From CAXPZW01 sp049594615 (GTDB lineage Bacteria > Bacteroidota > Bacteroidia > Flavobacteriales_D > Sanyastnellaceae): 64,000 nucleotides of DNA. How positions within the stretch are numbered: position 1 is the stretch's first letter; each line of letters begins with the position of its first letter. The position numbers and the translations under genes were made by a program. The notes under the pieces are model-generated. The model ran no database searches, was not told the DNA's origin, and saw only the letters and a program-made list of their open reading frames with translations. Positions 1-8,747 of this stretch are shown piece after piece. The stretch covers positions 1 through 64,000 of the forward strand of contig JBMYJR010000009.1 of NCBI GenBank assembly GCA_049594615.1, in the 5' to 3' direction.

Positions 1-534
1 AGCAACCCTGATGTGCCCCTCCTCTCGCCAGAAGAAGGCATCGTCCCCAACACCTGTACCATCAAGCTGCGTGTGGCAAAGCCCTACGCTCGCTACTCGG
101 TGACCGAACTGGACGTCGACAACCAAGACGACGCTCAGAACTTCTGGAGCCCCTACTACACCTTCTCTACCCGCAACATCGCGGCACAAGATGGCATCAC
201 CTCACAGCTCGAGGACGGACTGGAAGACATCAACGTAGTGCCCAACCCGTACTACGCATTCAGCCAGTACGAAACCTCCAAACTGGACAACCGCGTGAAG
301 ATCACCAACCTGCCACAGGAGTGTACCGTGACCATCTACAACGTCAACGGTGCCTTGGTGCGTCAGTTCCAAAAAGGCGATCCACTCACCTCGCTCGACT
401 GGGACCTCAAAAACCACCGAAACGTGCCGATTGCTTCCGGGGTGTACCTCATCCACATTGAAGTCCCTGGCGTTGGTGAAAAAATCCTGAAGTGGTTCGG
501 CGTCATGCGCCCGGTGGATTTGGACAACTTCTAG
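1..534 (+). CDS. C-terminal part of a T9SS-exported protein (5' end outside window)
   Basis: The reading frame is open from base 1, so this is the end of a longer gene. The last ~100 residues follow the type A T9SS sorting pattern: an 'INVVPNPYYAFS' entry, a 'VTIYNVNGALVRQF' strand and a 'PIASGVYLIHIEV' strand, then 'GEKILKWFGVMRP'. Such domains direct proteins through the outer membrane and are usually cleaved or anchored at the surface. The function of the missing N-terminal part cannot be told. The TAG stop lies in a CTAG that also supplies the stop of the convergent helicase gene. Confidence 0.8.
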   Translation, partial: SNPDVPLLSPEEGIVPNTCTIKLRVAKPYARYSVTELDVDNQDDAQNFWSPYYTFSTRNIAAQDGITSQLEDGLEDINVVPNPYYAFSQYETSKLDNRVKITNLPQECTVTIYNVNGALVRQFQKGDPLTSLDWDLKNHRNVPIASGVYLIHIEVPGVGEKILKWFGVMRPVDLDNF

Positions 535-3500
535 CCCTCGACCTGAACGACCTTTAGAGGCTCGGTGTAGAGCACGTATCCGTGCACAGGCTGGGTGTAG
601 ACCTCGCGCAGTACTTCCATGTATTGGCGCACTTGCTGATGGTCTGCCGCCTTGGGCTTGCCGCTTTTGTAATCGATGACTTCTACCGTATCGGCGTGTA
701 CCACCACGCGGTCTGGACGCAGTGCTTCGGGCTTGCCTGCGATGCGCGTGATCAACGCGGCTTCGCAAAACACTTGGGCCTTGGGCGCAAACCAGCGTTT
801 GGCCTCGGGCAGTGCGTGTATGCGATCCAGTAACCCCCGCAAGGTGTCTCGTTCCTCCGGCGCAGCCAACCCTTCTCTTAAATGGCGGTCAATGGCTTGA
901 TCGGTCGTGTAGCGTCCATCAAAATGGGCCAGCAAATTGTGCAAACGCTGGCCCTGCCAACGCGCAGCGTGATTGGCCTCCCAATGCTTGCGGTATTCGT
1001 ACGCCACCACAGGCCGTTGTCCTTGGTTATACTGCCAGGTCAGTGGCAGCACATCGGCCACCTCCTCAGGTGCTTGGCCAAAAGGTTCTTCCACGCCGGT
1101 GTGCCACTGTGTTTCATCGCCAGTGCCTTCCAGTTGGCTCAAGGCCGTCCACAAGCGGTCATTCCAATGGTCCGCAGGGCGGGTGGACAGCTCCACCCCC
1201 ATGTACAGTCGGCGGCACGCACGTGTGGCGGCCACGTATAACACGTTCAGTGCATCGAGCTGCTGCAGCTCGGATTCTTGGGCAAAGGCCGGCACCACAC
1301 TGGTGGCCTTGCTCTGGTAATTGGTGAACAGCTTAATGTCACCCGGCCAATCGGCAGGTGCATCCACCCACAAGTCCGCGGTGTTGGGTCCGTTGTTGAG
1401 CCACAGAGGCAGCAGCACCGCCTCAAACTCCAAGCCCTTGCTTTTGTGGATGGTCATGATTTGGATGGCGCCGCGAGCCCCTTGGGTGGCGGCGCTTGCG
1501 TGGTCCTTGTGCGCGTCCCACCAGTCCAACAAGTGTTGCACCGAGGTGTCGCCGCGCTCGGCCAGGCTGCGGGCGTTTTCGAAGAGGAACTCCAAGTAGG
1601 GGTCAGAGGCCCCAAGTGGCAACAAGCAGGCGTGCAGCCATTCCAACTGCTCGTACGCCGTACGTGAGCGCCAGTGCTGCAACGCTTGAGGGCGGCTTTG
1701 TTCACCAAAGACATCTCGCAAAAGCGCGGCAGTTTTGAGCTGCTTTCCGCGCAGCCGATAACCGCGCACAGCCTCTGTCGCTGCCGTGTTGCCGCGCAAT
1801 TGCTGCAGGCCCATGGCCACACGCACACCTGCCCCCACTTGCTCGGGATCTTGCAACCAGCGCAGCGCGTCAACAAGCAATACCACCTCGCGTGAACTGG
1901 CCAGTAGCAGTGTCTCTTGGGTGGTAAATGCAAAGCGGCCGCGAAGCACCTCGGTCATGCGCAGCGCTTGCTTTTTGGTGCGTACCAGCAGCGCACACTT
2001 TTCAAGCGGGAACTGATCGTGCTCCAGTGCTTGAAGTGCATTCAAAATGAACTCGGCGCGCAGGTCCTCAGTGGGATCATCTTTGCCCGTGGGGAGTCCG
2101 GTGACTTGTACGTACCCGCGCTCGTGGTGGTGTACCTCTTGGGCCACCGACGCGTAAATCGGCGCATAGGTGCTCAATGCACCCGACAGGGCCTGAAACA
2201 AGCGGTTGTTGAAGGTGACCACATCCGAATGCGAGCGCCAATTGGTACCCAGGGTTTCGGGTGCGCGGGCCCGGGCAATGGCGCGCTCGTCGTCGGAGGT
2301 TTGGGGGAGTGGGGCATTCTTGTCAGACAGGGCCTGGAACTGCTGCGCCTCGGCGCCGCGCCAACGGTAGATGCTCTGCTTGCCATCGCCCACAATCAAG
2401 CTGTTTCGTCCTTGCGAGAGCGCACCGGCCACCAACGGCAAAAAGTTCCGCCACTGCGAACGGCTCGTGTCCTGAAACTCATCGATCAAAATGTGCTGGT
2501 AGCGCTGTCCGATGCGCTCGTAAATGAAGGCCGAAGGATCTTCGGCCAACACCCGTCCAATGCGTTGTTGGAATTCAGCGACTGGCAACAGCGCGTTCTC
2601 TTGGAGGAACCCCTGCCAACGCACCTGCATCTCGCGCAGGAAACTGAGGTTCAGCCATTTTTTGCGGGCCTCACGGACCACCACGTAGTCACGCACTACG
2701 CCATCGGGCAAGCCAAAGAGGCGTTTCAAGCAGGCCACCAGTTGCGGGTTAGCAGCGTCAAAGGCCTCTTGGACTTCAGGGGATGCAGTTTTGGGGTACC
2801 AGTCCGCCCCTTCCAGGAGTTTGGGCAGGGTCTTGTTTTCGTGGAAGAGCGTTTTGCTCAAGGAGGTGTTGTGGTCAAACTCGCGCATGGCCACAATCGG
2901 GCCAGGCAGGTCTTTGGGTTTGCGCGCCATGTCGGTGGACTTCAGCCCGAATTGGGAGAACAGTCCGTCGAGCTCAGCCACGGCCTCGCGGATGCTTTTT
3001 TCGAACCCCTCGGTGAATTCCTGCATGGCGGCCTCCAAGGCACCCAATGCTTCCAGCGGCATGGCGGTGTAGGCTTCCAGCCCTAGCCTTACGTCCTCTC
3101 TCAGTAGGTTTTGCTGTACGAACTTCAACAGGGCCTCGCGCACTTGCCAGCTCTTTTCTTCTTGGGTCTGCGACTCGGCCAGCCGGCGCATGATTTCGGT
3201 CAGGCGTTCGCTGCCCGGAGTGCCGATGTTGGACAGGAAATCGTCCAGTGCGGCCGCGAGCTCGGTGCGGGTGTCTACCAGAACTTCAAACTCCGGGTCC
3301 AGGTGCAAGTCGCGTGCAAAGCCGCGCACCAGGGTGTGCATGAAGCTGTCGATGGTGCGGATGCTGAGGTCTGGGTAATGGTGGAGCATGTGCAGGCGCA
3401 TTTCGCCGCAGCGCTCGCGGAGTGCTGCTTCTTCCATGTTCAGGCGCTCAGCCAAGGTGTGGGCCAAATGCTCTTGCTCCCCCTCGGCGAGTTGCTTGAG

Positions 3501-3692
3501 GAAGGCAAAGACCCGGTCCTTCATTTCCCCGGCAGCCTTGTTGGTGAAGGTGATGGCCAGGATGTTGCGGTACCGGAAGGATTGCTCGCCTCCCCCCTCT
3601 TGCAAGGCGAGTGCGATATATTCCTGCACCAGCCGGTAGGTTTTGCCAGAACCGGCCGAAGCACTGACCACGTGAAGTTGAGCGGATTGCAT
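531..3692 (-). CDS. UvrD/AddA-like helicase-nuclease
   Basis: This 1053-residue protein is a superfamily 1A helicase with a C-terminal nuclease, similar to AddA/RecB subunits that process double-strand breaks for recombination. Walker A is seen at residues 10-18 (SASAGSGKT), the UvrD Walker B as 'ILIDEFQDTSRSQW', a helicase motif as 'GDGKQSIYRWRGAE', and motif V/VI as 'TIHKSKGLEF' and 'LYVAATRACRRLYMG'. Near the end, 'VEVIDYKSGK' fits the PD-(D/E)XK nuclease core. No AddB partner is next to it, so it may be encoded elsewhere. A TACTTTTA box at 3718-3725 on the minus strand could be its -7 promoter element. Confidence 0.9.
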   Translation of the reverse strand: MQSAQLHVVSASAGSGKTYRLVQEYIALALQEGGGEQSFRYRNILAITFTNKAAGEMKDRVFAFLKQLAEGEQEHLAHTLAERLNMEEAALRERCGEMRLHMLHHYPDLSIRTIDSFMHTLVRGFARDLHLDPEFEVLVDTRTELAAALDDFLSNIGTPGSERLTEIMRRLAESQTQEEKSWQVREALLKFVQQNLLREDVRLGLEAYTAMPLEALGALEAAMQEFTEGFEKSIREAVAELDGLFSQFGLKSTDMARKPKDLPGPIVAMREFDHNTSLSKTLFHENKTLPKLLEGADWYPKTASPEVQEAFDAANPQLVACLKRLFGLPDGVVRDYVVVREARKKWLNLSFLREMQVRWQGFLQENALLPVAEFQQRIGRVLAEDPSAFIYERIGQRYQHILIDEFQDTSRSQWRNFLPLVAGALSQGRNSLIVGDGKQSIYRWRGAEAQQFQALSDKNAPLPQTSDDERAIARARAPETLGTNWRSHSDVVTFNNRLFQALSGALSTYAPIYASVAQEVHHHERGYVQVTGLPTGKDDPTEDLRAEFILNALQALEHDQFPLEKCALLVRTKKQALRMTEVLRGRFAFTTQETLLLASSREVVLLVDALRWLQDPEQVGAGVRVAMGLQQLRGNTAATEAVRGYRLRGKQLKTAALLRDVFGEQSRPQALQHWRSRTAYEQLEWLHACLLPLGASDPYLEFLFENARSLAERGDTSVQHLLDWWDAHKDHASAATQGARGAIQIMTIHKSKGLEFEAVLLPLWLNNGPNTADLWVDAPADWPGDIKLFTNYQSKATSVVPAFAQESELQQLDALNVLYVAATRACRRLYMGVELSTRPADHWNDRLWTALSQLEGTGDETQWHTGVEEPFGQAPEEVADVLPLTWQYNQGQRPVVAYEYRKHWEANHAARWQGQRLHNLLAHFDGRYTTDQAIDRHLREGLAAPEERDTLRGLLDRIHALPEAKRWFAPKAQVFCEAALITRIAGKPEALRPDRVVVHADTVEVIDYKSGKPKAADHQQVRQYMEVLREVYTQPVHGYVLYTEPLKVVQVEG

Positions 3693-3826
3693 GGTAGAAA
3701 TGGGGTTGCGCTTGGCCTAAAAGTACGCGCACCGCGCACACTTCAAAACACGGTGTGCATAAGTTCCGGCGTTGACCGAATCACAGGGGTGCTTTCCCCC
3801 GAATTTCACACCCAAACCGAAACCCC

Positions 3827-5140
3827 ATGTCATCCTTCATCATCCGTGGCGGACATTCCTTGAAAGGCGAAGTGGTCCCTCAAGGCGCCAAGAACGAAGC
3901 CCTGCAAATTCTGTGTGCCGTGCTGCTCACCGCCGAGCCGGTAACCATTTCCAACATCCCCAACATCGTGGACATCAACAAGCTGATTTTGCTGTTGGGT
4001 GCCATGGGCGTGACGGTGGAAAAGCTCGATTCGGACACCTACCGCTTTACCTCCGACGATGTCAATCTCGACTACCTCGACAGTGCTGACTTTGCCCAAC
4101 GCGGCGCCAGCCTGCGCGGTTCCATCATGGTGGTGGGCCCCATGCTCGCACGCTTTGGCAAGGGCTACATCCCCAAGCCCGGAGGTGACAAAATTGGCCG
4201 CCGCCGTTTGGACACCCACTTTGCCGGCTTCAAAGCCCTCGGCGCCGAATTCACCTACGACGCTGAGTCCTCCTTCTTCCGCGCGGAAGCGCCAAACGGA
4301 CTCAAGGCCACCTACATCCACTTGGACGAGGCCTCGGTGACCGGTACTGCAAACGTGGTCATGGCCGCAGCACTCGCCGAAGGCACCACCACGATTTACA
4401 ACGCTGCCTGCGAGCCTTACCTGCAGCAACTCTGCAAGATGATCAACCGCATGGGCGGCAAGATCACCGGTATCGGCTCCAACATGCTTACCATCGAAGG
4501 GGTGGAAACCCTGGGCGGCACCGAGCACCGCTGCTTGCCTGACATGATTGAAATTGGTTCGTTCATCGGCATGGCCGCCATGACCAAAAGCGACATCACC
4601 ATCAAGGACGTCTCTTACCCAGACTTGGGCATCATCCCCACCATCTTCCGCCGCATGGGCATCAAGATGGAACTGCGGGGCGATGACCTCCACATCCCCG
4701 CCCAGGACCACTACGAAATCGAAAGCTTCATCGACGGCTCGATCATGACCATCAGCGATGCCCCTTGGCCGGGTTTCACGCCTGATTTGATCTCGATCGC
4801 CTTGGTAACCGCCACCCAAGCACGTGGCAGCGTCCTCATCCACCAAAAAATGTTTGAGAGCCGCCTGTTCTTCGTGGACAAACTCATCGATATGGGTGCG
4901 CAGATCATCCTTTGTGATCCACACCGTGCCACGGTTATTGGCCTGGACCGCAAAGCCAGCCTGCGCGGGGTAACCATGACCTCACCGGACATCCGTGCCG
5001 GGGTTTCCCTGCTGATCGCGGCCCTCAGCGCCCAAGGCAAAAGCACCATCCACAACATCGGCCAAATCGACCGTGGATACCAATACATCGACGACCGACT
5101 CCGAGCGTTGGGCGCAGATATCGAGCGCGTCGAGGGGTAG
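3827..5140 (+). CDS. murA: UDP-N-acetylglucosamine 1-carboxyvinyltransferase
   Basis: MurA transfers enolpyruvate from phosphoenolpyruvate to UDP-GlcNAc, the first committed step of peptidoglycan synthesis in the cytoplasm. The 437-residue length is standard. The substrate-binding Lys22-Asn23 pair is present in 'GAKNEAL', and 'PDMIEIGSFIGMAAM' and 'DIRAGVSLLIAAL' are typical family segments. In the active-site loop the usual Cys (GGC) is replaced by Asp121 in 'KPGGDKIGRRRLD'. This Cys-to-Asp form is known from other bacteria with intrinsic fosfomycin resistance. It is a monocistronic-looking gene between two intergenic regions. Confidence 0.96.
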   Translation: MSSFIIRGGHSLKGEVVPQGAKNEALQILCAVLLTAEPVTISNIPNIVDINKLILLLGAMGVTVEKLDSDTYRFTSDDVNLDYLDSADFAQRGASLRGSIMVVGPMLARFGKGYIPKPGGDKIGRRRLDTHFAGFKALGAEFTYDAESSFFRAEAPNGLKATYIHLDEASVTGTANVVMAAALAEGTTTIYNAACEPYLQQLCKMINRMGGKITGIGSNMLTIEGVETLGGTEHRCLPDMIEIGSFIGMAAMTKSDITIKDVSYPDLGIIPTIFRRMGIKMELRGDDLHIPAQDHYEIESFIDGSIMTISDAPWPGFTPDLISIALVTATQARGSVLIHQKMFESRLFFVDKLIDMGAQIILCDPHRATVIGLDRKASLRGVTMTSPDIRAGVSLLIAALSAQGKSTIHNIGQIDRGYQYIDDRLRALGADIERVEG

Positions 5141-5341
5141 ACTTACCCGTGCAAGATTTCAGTGCAAGGGGCGTTCCATGGGGGAGTCCCTTGCACTAAC
5201 CCGTTGCACTTCCACTACCCCCACCCCTTGGTGTTAAGGTTTACTTAAGACCCCCAGGGGATTCGTGCTTCTTCCCTTTCTTTACAAGGCGGTAGCTGAG
5301 CGCTGCCGTTTGATACCCCGAAACTGATAGTTCCAGTCCTC
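5141..5341. repeat. Intergenic region with AGTGCAAGGG inverted repeat
   Basis: AGTGCAAGGG at 5161-5170 is mirrored exactly by CCCTTGCACT at 5188-5197, and a further TGCACTTCCAC follows at 5205-5215. There is no T-run, so a simple terminator is unlikely. The same words recur in the intergenic regions near 21.86 and 28.07 kb. No coding sequence is visible here. Confidence 0.6.
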
Positions 5342-5914
5342 ATGAAGACGATCAAGATGACCCTCCTCGCTGCAGCTGCCGCGTTGGTGACCCTCAATTT
5401 CACCCTCGATCAAGGCCCTGCCAAAGCGAAAATGGCATACGACGCTCCTGTTGTCGTGGGCACCAACGTTGGTGACAAAGCCCCTGAAATTGAAATGGCC
5501 GACCCGTCGGGCAAAACCCTCAAACTGAGCGACCTCCAAGGGTCCATTGTGCTGATCGACTTTTGGGCGTCGTGGTGCGGTCCTTGCCGCCGTGAAAACC
5601 CCAACGTGGTGAACGCTTACAAGAAGTACAAGAAGGCCAAGTTCAAGACAGCCAAAGGCTTTGAAGTATTCAGCGTGAGTCTCGACGGCAACACCGAGAG
5701 CTGGAAAAAAGCCATTGATCAAGACCAACTCACCTGGAAGTGGCACGTGAGCGACCTGAAGAAGTGGGACAACGCTGCGGCCCGTCTCTATGGCGTGCGT
5801 TCGATCCCTATGGGTCTGCTGCTTGACGAAAACGGTGTGATTGTGGCCAAAGGCGGAAGCATCCGTGGCATTGGCTTGCACCAAGCGATTGACAAACACG
5901 TCAAGAGCCTGTAA
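5342..5914 (+). CDS. TlpA/ResA-like thioredoxin-fold protein
   Basis: The 190-residue product starts with a hydrophobic export signal (residues ~5-22) and a short linker, then carries a thioredoxin fold of the TlpA/AhpC-TSA type. 'VGDKAPEIEMADPSGKTLKLSDLQG' is the family entry and WCGPC at 78-82 is the redox-active pair. Members reduce or isomerise disulfides in the periplasm, for example during cytochrome maturation. There is no cytochrome gene nearby to specify the substrate. The gene stands alone and is closed by a strong terminator. Confidence 0.88.
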   Translation: MKTIKMTLLAAAAALVTLNFTLDQGPAKAKMAYDAPVVVGTNVGDKAPEIEMADPSGKTLKLSDLQGSIVLIDFWASWCGPCRRENPNVVNAYKKYKKAKFKTAKGFEVFSVSLDGNTESWKKAIDQDQLTWKWHVSDLKKWDNAAARLYGVRSIPMGLLLDENGVIVAKGGSIRGIGLHQAIDKHVKSL

Positions 5915-5942
5915 GCCAGACTGACAAAATTGACCCCTAGCC

Positions 5943-5984
5943 TCCCGCGACTGAATGACAAATCGGTCGCGGGATTCTTTTTTT
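5943..5984 (+). terminator. Rho-independent terminator after the thioredoxin-like gene
   Basis: TCCCGCGAC at 5943-5951 pairs with GTCGCGGGA at 5966-5974 and is followed by a T-rich run to 5984. Confidence 0.85.
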
Positions 5985-6055
5985 CTGACATTTTGGCGAG
6001 TCTGCCCGCGTGGCACTGCCTTTGACCTGCCCCATCCGAACGCCATTGCGACAAC

Positions 6056-6622
6056 ATGAACAAGGAAGAAAACCGCGAGCAAGCAGCCGAAGCCGCTGCT
6101 GCTGAGCACGACGAGAATAACCAAGAGCAAACCGCTTCTGAAGCGGAGGCCACACCAGAAGCCCCCGCCCAGGAGGAAGCCCCTTCTGCGGAGCAGGAGT
6201 TGGCCGTTTGGAAAGACAAATACCTGCGCTTGCATGCCGAGTTCGACAACTTTCGCAAGCGCTCCCACAAAGAGAAAGCAGACCTGATTGCCAACGCCGG
6301 CGCCGGGGTCATCAAAGACCTGCTCCCGGTGGTGGATGATTTTGACCGCGCCATTGCGGCCAACGCCGACAACCAGGACATCGACGCGGTGAAAGAAGGC
6401 TTTGTCCTCATCCAACAAAAGATGCTGAACCTGCTCCAGCAAAAGGGCCTGACCCCCATGGACAGCCTCGGCAAACCGTTTGACGTGGACGAACACGAAG
6501 CCCTCACCCAAATCCCTGCACCCACCGAAGACCAAAAAGGCAAAGTGGTGGATGTGATCGAAAAGGGGTACCTGCTCAACGACCGCATCCTGCGCTACGC
6601 GAAGGTGGTCGTGGGCCAATAA
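6056..6622 (+). CDS. grpE: Nucleotide exchange factor GrpE
   Basis: GrpE exchanges ADP for ATP on DnaK in the cytosolic Hsp70 cycle. The 188-residue protein has the usual acidic, Glu/Ala-rich disordered start (about residues 1-50), a coiled-coil segment 'WKDKYLRLHAEFDNFRKRSHKEK' region, and the C-terminal beta domain with 'GKPFDVDEHEALTQIP' and 'DRILRYAKVVVGQ'. It is followed seven bases later by dnaJ, the common grpE-dnaJ operon. No CIRCE or other heat-shock operator was evident upstream. Confidence 0.95.
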   Translation: MNKEENREQAAEAAAAEHDENNQEQTASEAEATPEAPAQEEAPSAEQELAVWKDKYLRLHAEFDNFRKRSHKEKADLIANAGAGVIKDLLPVVDDFDRAIAANADNQDIDAVKEGFVLIQQKMLNLLQQKGLTPMDSLGKPFDVDEHEALTQIPAPTEDQKGKVVDVIEKGYLLNDRILRYAKVVVGQ

Positions 6623-6629
6623 GCACAGC

Positions 6630-7757
6630 ATGGCAAAACGCGATTACTACGAGGTACTGGGCATCGCCCGAGGTGCGGACGCTTCTGAAATCAAGAAGGC
6701 GTACCGCAAACTCGCGCTCAAGTACCACCCCGATAAGAACCCCGACAACTCCGAGGCCGAAGCCAAATTCAAGGAGGCGGCCGAAGCCTACGAGGTACTC
6801 AGCGACGCCGACAAGCGCGCGCGCTACGACCAGTTTGGTCACGACGGCATGAAAGGCGGCTTCGGCGGCGCCGGCGGAGGCATGAACATGGACGACATCT
6901 TCAGCCAATTCGGCGACATCTTTGGCGGTGCGTTCGGCGGCGGCGGATTTGGTGGATTCGGCGGCGGCGGTGGTGGTCGCGGGCGCCGACGTACCAAGGG
7001 TTCCAACCTGCGCATCAAGGTCAAACTCAGCCTGGATGAAATTGCGGCTGGGGTGACCAAAAAAGTCAAAGTCTTCAAACTCGTACAAGCCGAAGGCGTT
7101 GAGACCGACACCTGCTCTACCTGCAAAGGCCAAGGGCAAGTGCGCCGCGTGAGCAACACCATTCTGGGCCAAATGGCCACCACCACTACTTGCCCTACCT
7201 GCCATGGGTCCGGCCAGCAGATCAAGAGCAAACCCCGCGATGCGGATGAGCACGGGCTCAAGCGCGAAGAGGAAGTGGTGAGCATCGACATCCCGGCAGG
7301 CGTGGAAGAAGGCATGCAGTTGCGCGTGAGCGGCAAAGGCAACGCCGGACCGTTTGGAGGCATCCCCGGCGACCTGCTGGTGGTGATCGAAGAAGAACCG
7401 CACGAAGAACTCCAGCGCAACGGGCAAAACCTGCACTACGAGTGCTACATCAACTTCCTCGATGCTGCCCTGGGCGGCGAAGCGGAGATTCCGCTGGTGG
7501 ATGGACGCGCCAAAATCAAGATCGAACCGGGCACCCAATCAGGCAAGATTTTGCGCTTGCGCGGCAAGGGTCTTCCCAGCGTAGAAGGCTACGGAAGCGG
7601 CGATTTGCTGGTCAACATTTCGGTGTGGACCCCGCAGAAATTGAACGCCGAAGAAAAAGCCCTGCTGGAAAAGCTCCGTACCGCTGAGAGCTTCATTCCC
7701 AAGCCTACCAAAAAGGACAAAGGATTCTTCCAGAAGGTCAAGGAAATGTTCTCGTAA
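6630..7757 (+). CDS. dnaJ: Chaperone DnaJ with a single zinc site
   Basis: DnaJ delivers unfolded clients to DnaK and stimulates its ATPase. The J domain is intact with HPD at 33-35, followed by a Gly/Phe-rich linker (about 72-118) and the C-terminal substrate-binding domains. Only two of the usual four CXXCXGXG motifs are present: CSTCKGQG at 162-169 and CPTCHGSG at 188-195. These correspond to motifs 2 and 3 (zinc site II). Motifs 1 and 4 are replaced by 'LVQAEGVETD' and 'KPRDADEHGL', so zinc site I is absent. I recall similar DnaJ proteins in Flavobacteriia, so this is probably a lineage trait and not decay. Confidence 0.95.
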   Translation: MAKRDYYEVLGIARGADASEIKKAYRKLALKYHPDKNPDNSEAEAKFKEAAEAYEVLSDADKRARYDQFGHDGMKGGFGGAGGGMNMDDIFSQFGDIFGGAFGGGGFGGFGGGGGGRGRRRTKGSNLRIKVKLSLDEIAAGVTKKVKVFKLVQAEGVETDTCSTCKGQGQVRRVSNTILGQMATTTTCPTCHGSGQQIKSKPRDADEHGLKREEEVVSIDIPAGVEEGMQLRVSGKGNAGPFGGIPGDLLVVIEEEPHEELQRNGQNLHYECYINFLDAALGGEAEIPLVDGRAKIKIEPGTQSGKILRLRGKGLPSVEGYGSGDLLVNISVWTPQKLNAEEKALLEKLRTAESFIPKPTKKDKGFFQKVKEMFS

Positions 7758-7787
7758 AGGGTGCGGGTTTTCCGTTAATTTCACGAT

Positions 7788-8747
7788 GTGTCCAAACCTG
7801 CACTTACCACCCAGAACGTCACCAAGATCTACGGGGAACACCGCGCGCTGAATGAGGTCAGCATCACGGTGGAACCCCAACGCATCTTTGGATTGCTCGG
7901 CCCCAATGGCGCCGGGAAAACCACCCTGATCCGCATCATCAATCAAATCACCGGACCCGACACCGGAAACGTGTCGTTTTTTGGTGAGTCGCTTCGCCCT
8001 GAGCACGTTCACGACATCGGCTACTTGCCCGAAGAACGCGGCCTGTACAAGAAAATGAAGGTGGGCGAGCAGTGCCTCTATTTGGCGCGCCTCAAAGGCA
8101 TGTCCAAGCGCGAGGCCAAAACCAAGCTCAAGGCCTGGTTTGAGCGGTTCGAAATCGAGGGGTGGTGGAACAAGAAAGTGGAAGAACTCTCCAAGGGCAT
8201 GGCTCAGAAGATGCAGTTCATCACCACTGTGCTACACGAACCCAAACTGTTGATCCTGGACGAACCCTTCAGCGGGTTTGACCCCATCAACGTTGAACTG
8301 ATCCGCCGCGAAATCCTGCGCCTTCGGGACGAAGGCGCCACCATCATCCTGTCCACCCACAACATGAACAGTGTGGAGGAACTCTGCGACGACATTGCCT
8401 TGCTCAACCAGAGCAACGTGGTGATCTCTGGCGGAGTGCAAGAACTCCGCGACCAGTACCGCAACGCCACCTACCGCCTGCAGTTTTCGGGCAACATGCT
8501 GGCCTTCACCAACGCGCTGTGGACCAACTTTGAGCTGGTGGAAAAAGAAAGCGAAGAGCACGACCACGATGTGGTGATTCGCCTGCTCAACGGCCACAGT
8601 TTGAACGACTTGCTCACCACCATCCTTCCGGTGGTGGCGGTGCACGGCGTGCAAGAGATCATTCCTTCGATGAACGACATCTTCATCCGGGCTGTGCAAG
8701 AGAGTTCTCAACCCGAGGCCGCAGCCTCACAATCCGATGCGCCATGA
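7788..8747 (+). CDS. ABC transporter ATP-binding protein (NatA-like)
   Basis: This 319-residue ATPase probably powers the membrane protein encoded directly after it. Walker A is 'GPNGAGKTT', the signature is 'LSKGMAQK', Walker B is 'LLILDEPFSG', and the switch His is in 'LSTHNM'. The C-terminal ~90 residues are the DUF4162-type extension seen in NatA-like export ATPases. The start is GTG at 7788, 30 bases after dnaJ. The last four bases (ATGA) overlap the permease start, so the two are co-translated. Substrate is unknown; sodium or a small toxic compound is possible by family analogy. Confidence 0.9.
   Translation: MSKPALTTQNVTKIYGEHRALNEVSITVEPQRIFGLLGPNGAGKTTLIRIINQITGPDTGNVSFFGESLRPEHVHDIGYLPEERGLYKKMKVGEQCLYLARLKGMSKREAKTKLKAWFERFEIEGWWNKKVEELSKGMAQKMQFITTVLHEPKLLILDEPFSGFDPINVELIRREILRLRDEGATIILSTHNMNSVEELCDDIALLNQSNVVISGGVQELRDQYRNATYRLQFSGNMLAFTNALWTNFELVEKESEEHDHDVVIRLLNGHSLNDLLTTILPVVAVHGVQEIIPSMNDIFIRAVQESSQPEAAASQSDAP

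Noticed and set aside
1917..3086. 389-codon open frame antisense to the helicase gene
   Set aside because: It mirrors the codon bias of the real gene on the other strand and has no recognisable domain.
5282..6631. 449-codon minus-strand frame across the thioredoxin-like and grpE genes
   Set aside because: It covers two clear genes and a terminator; the translation is a low-complexity shadow of grpE.
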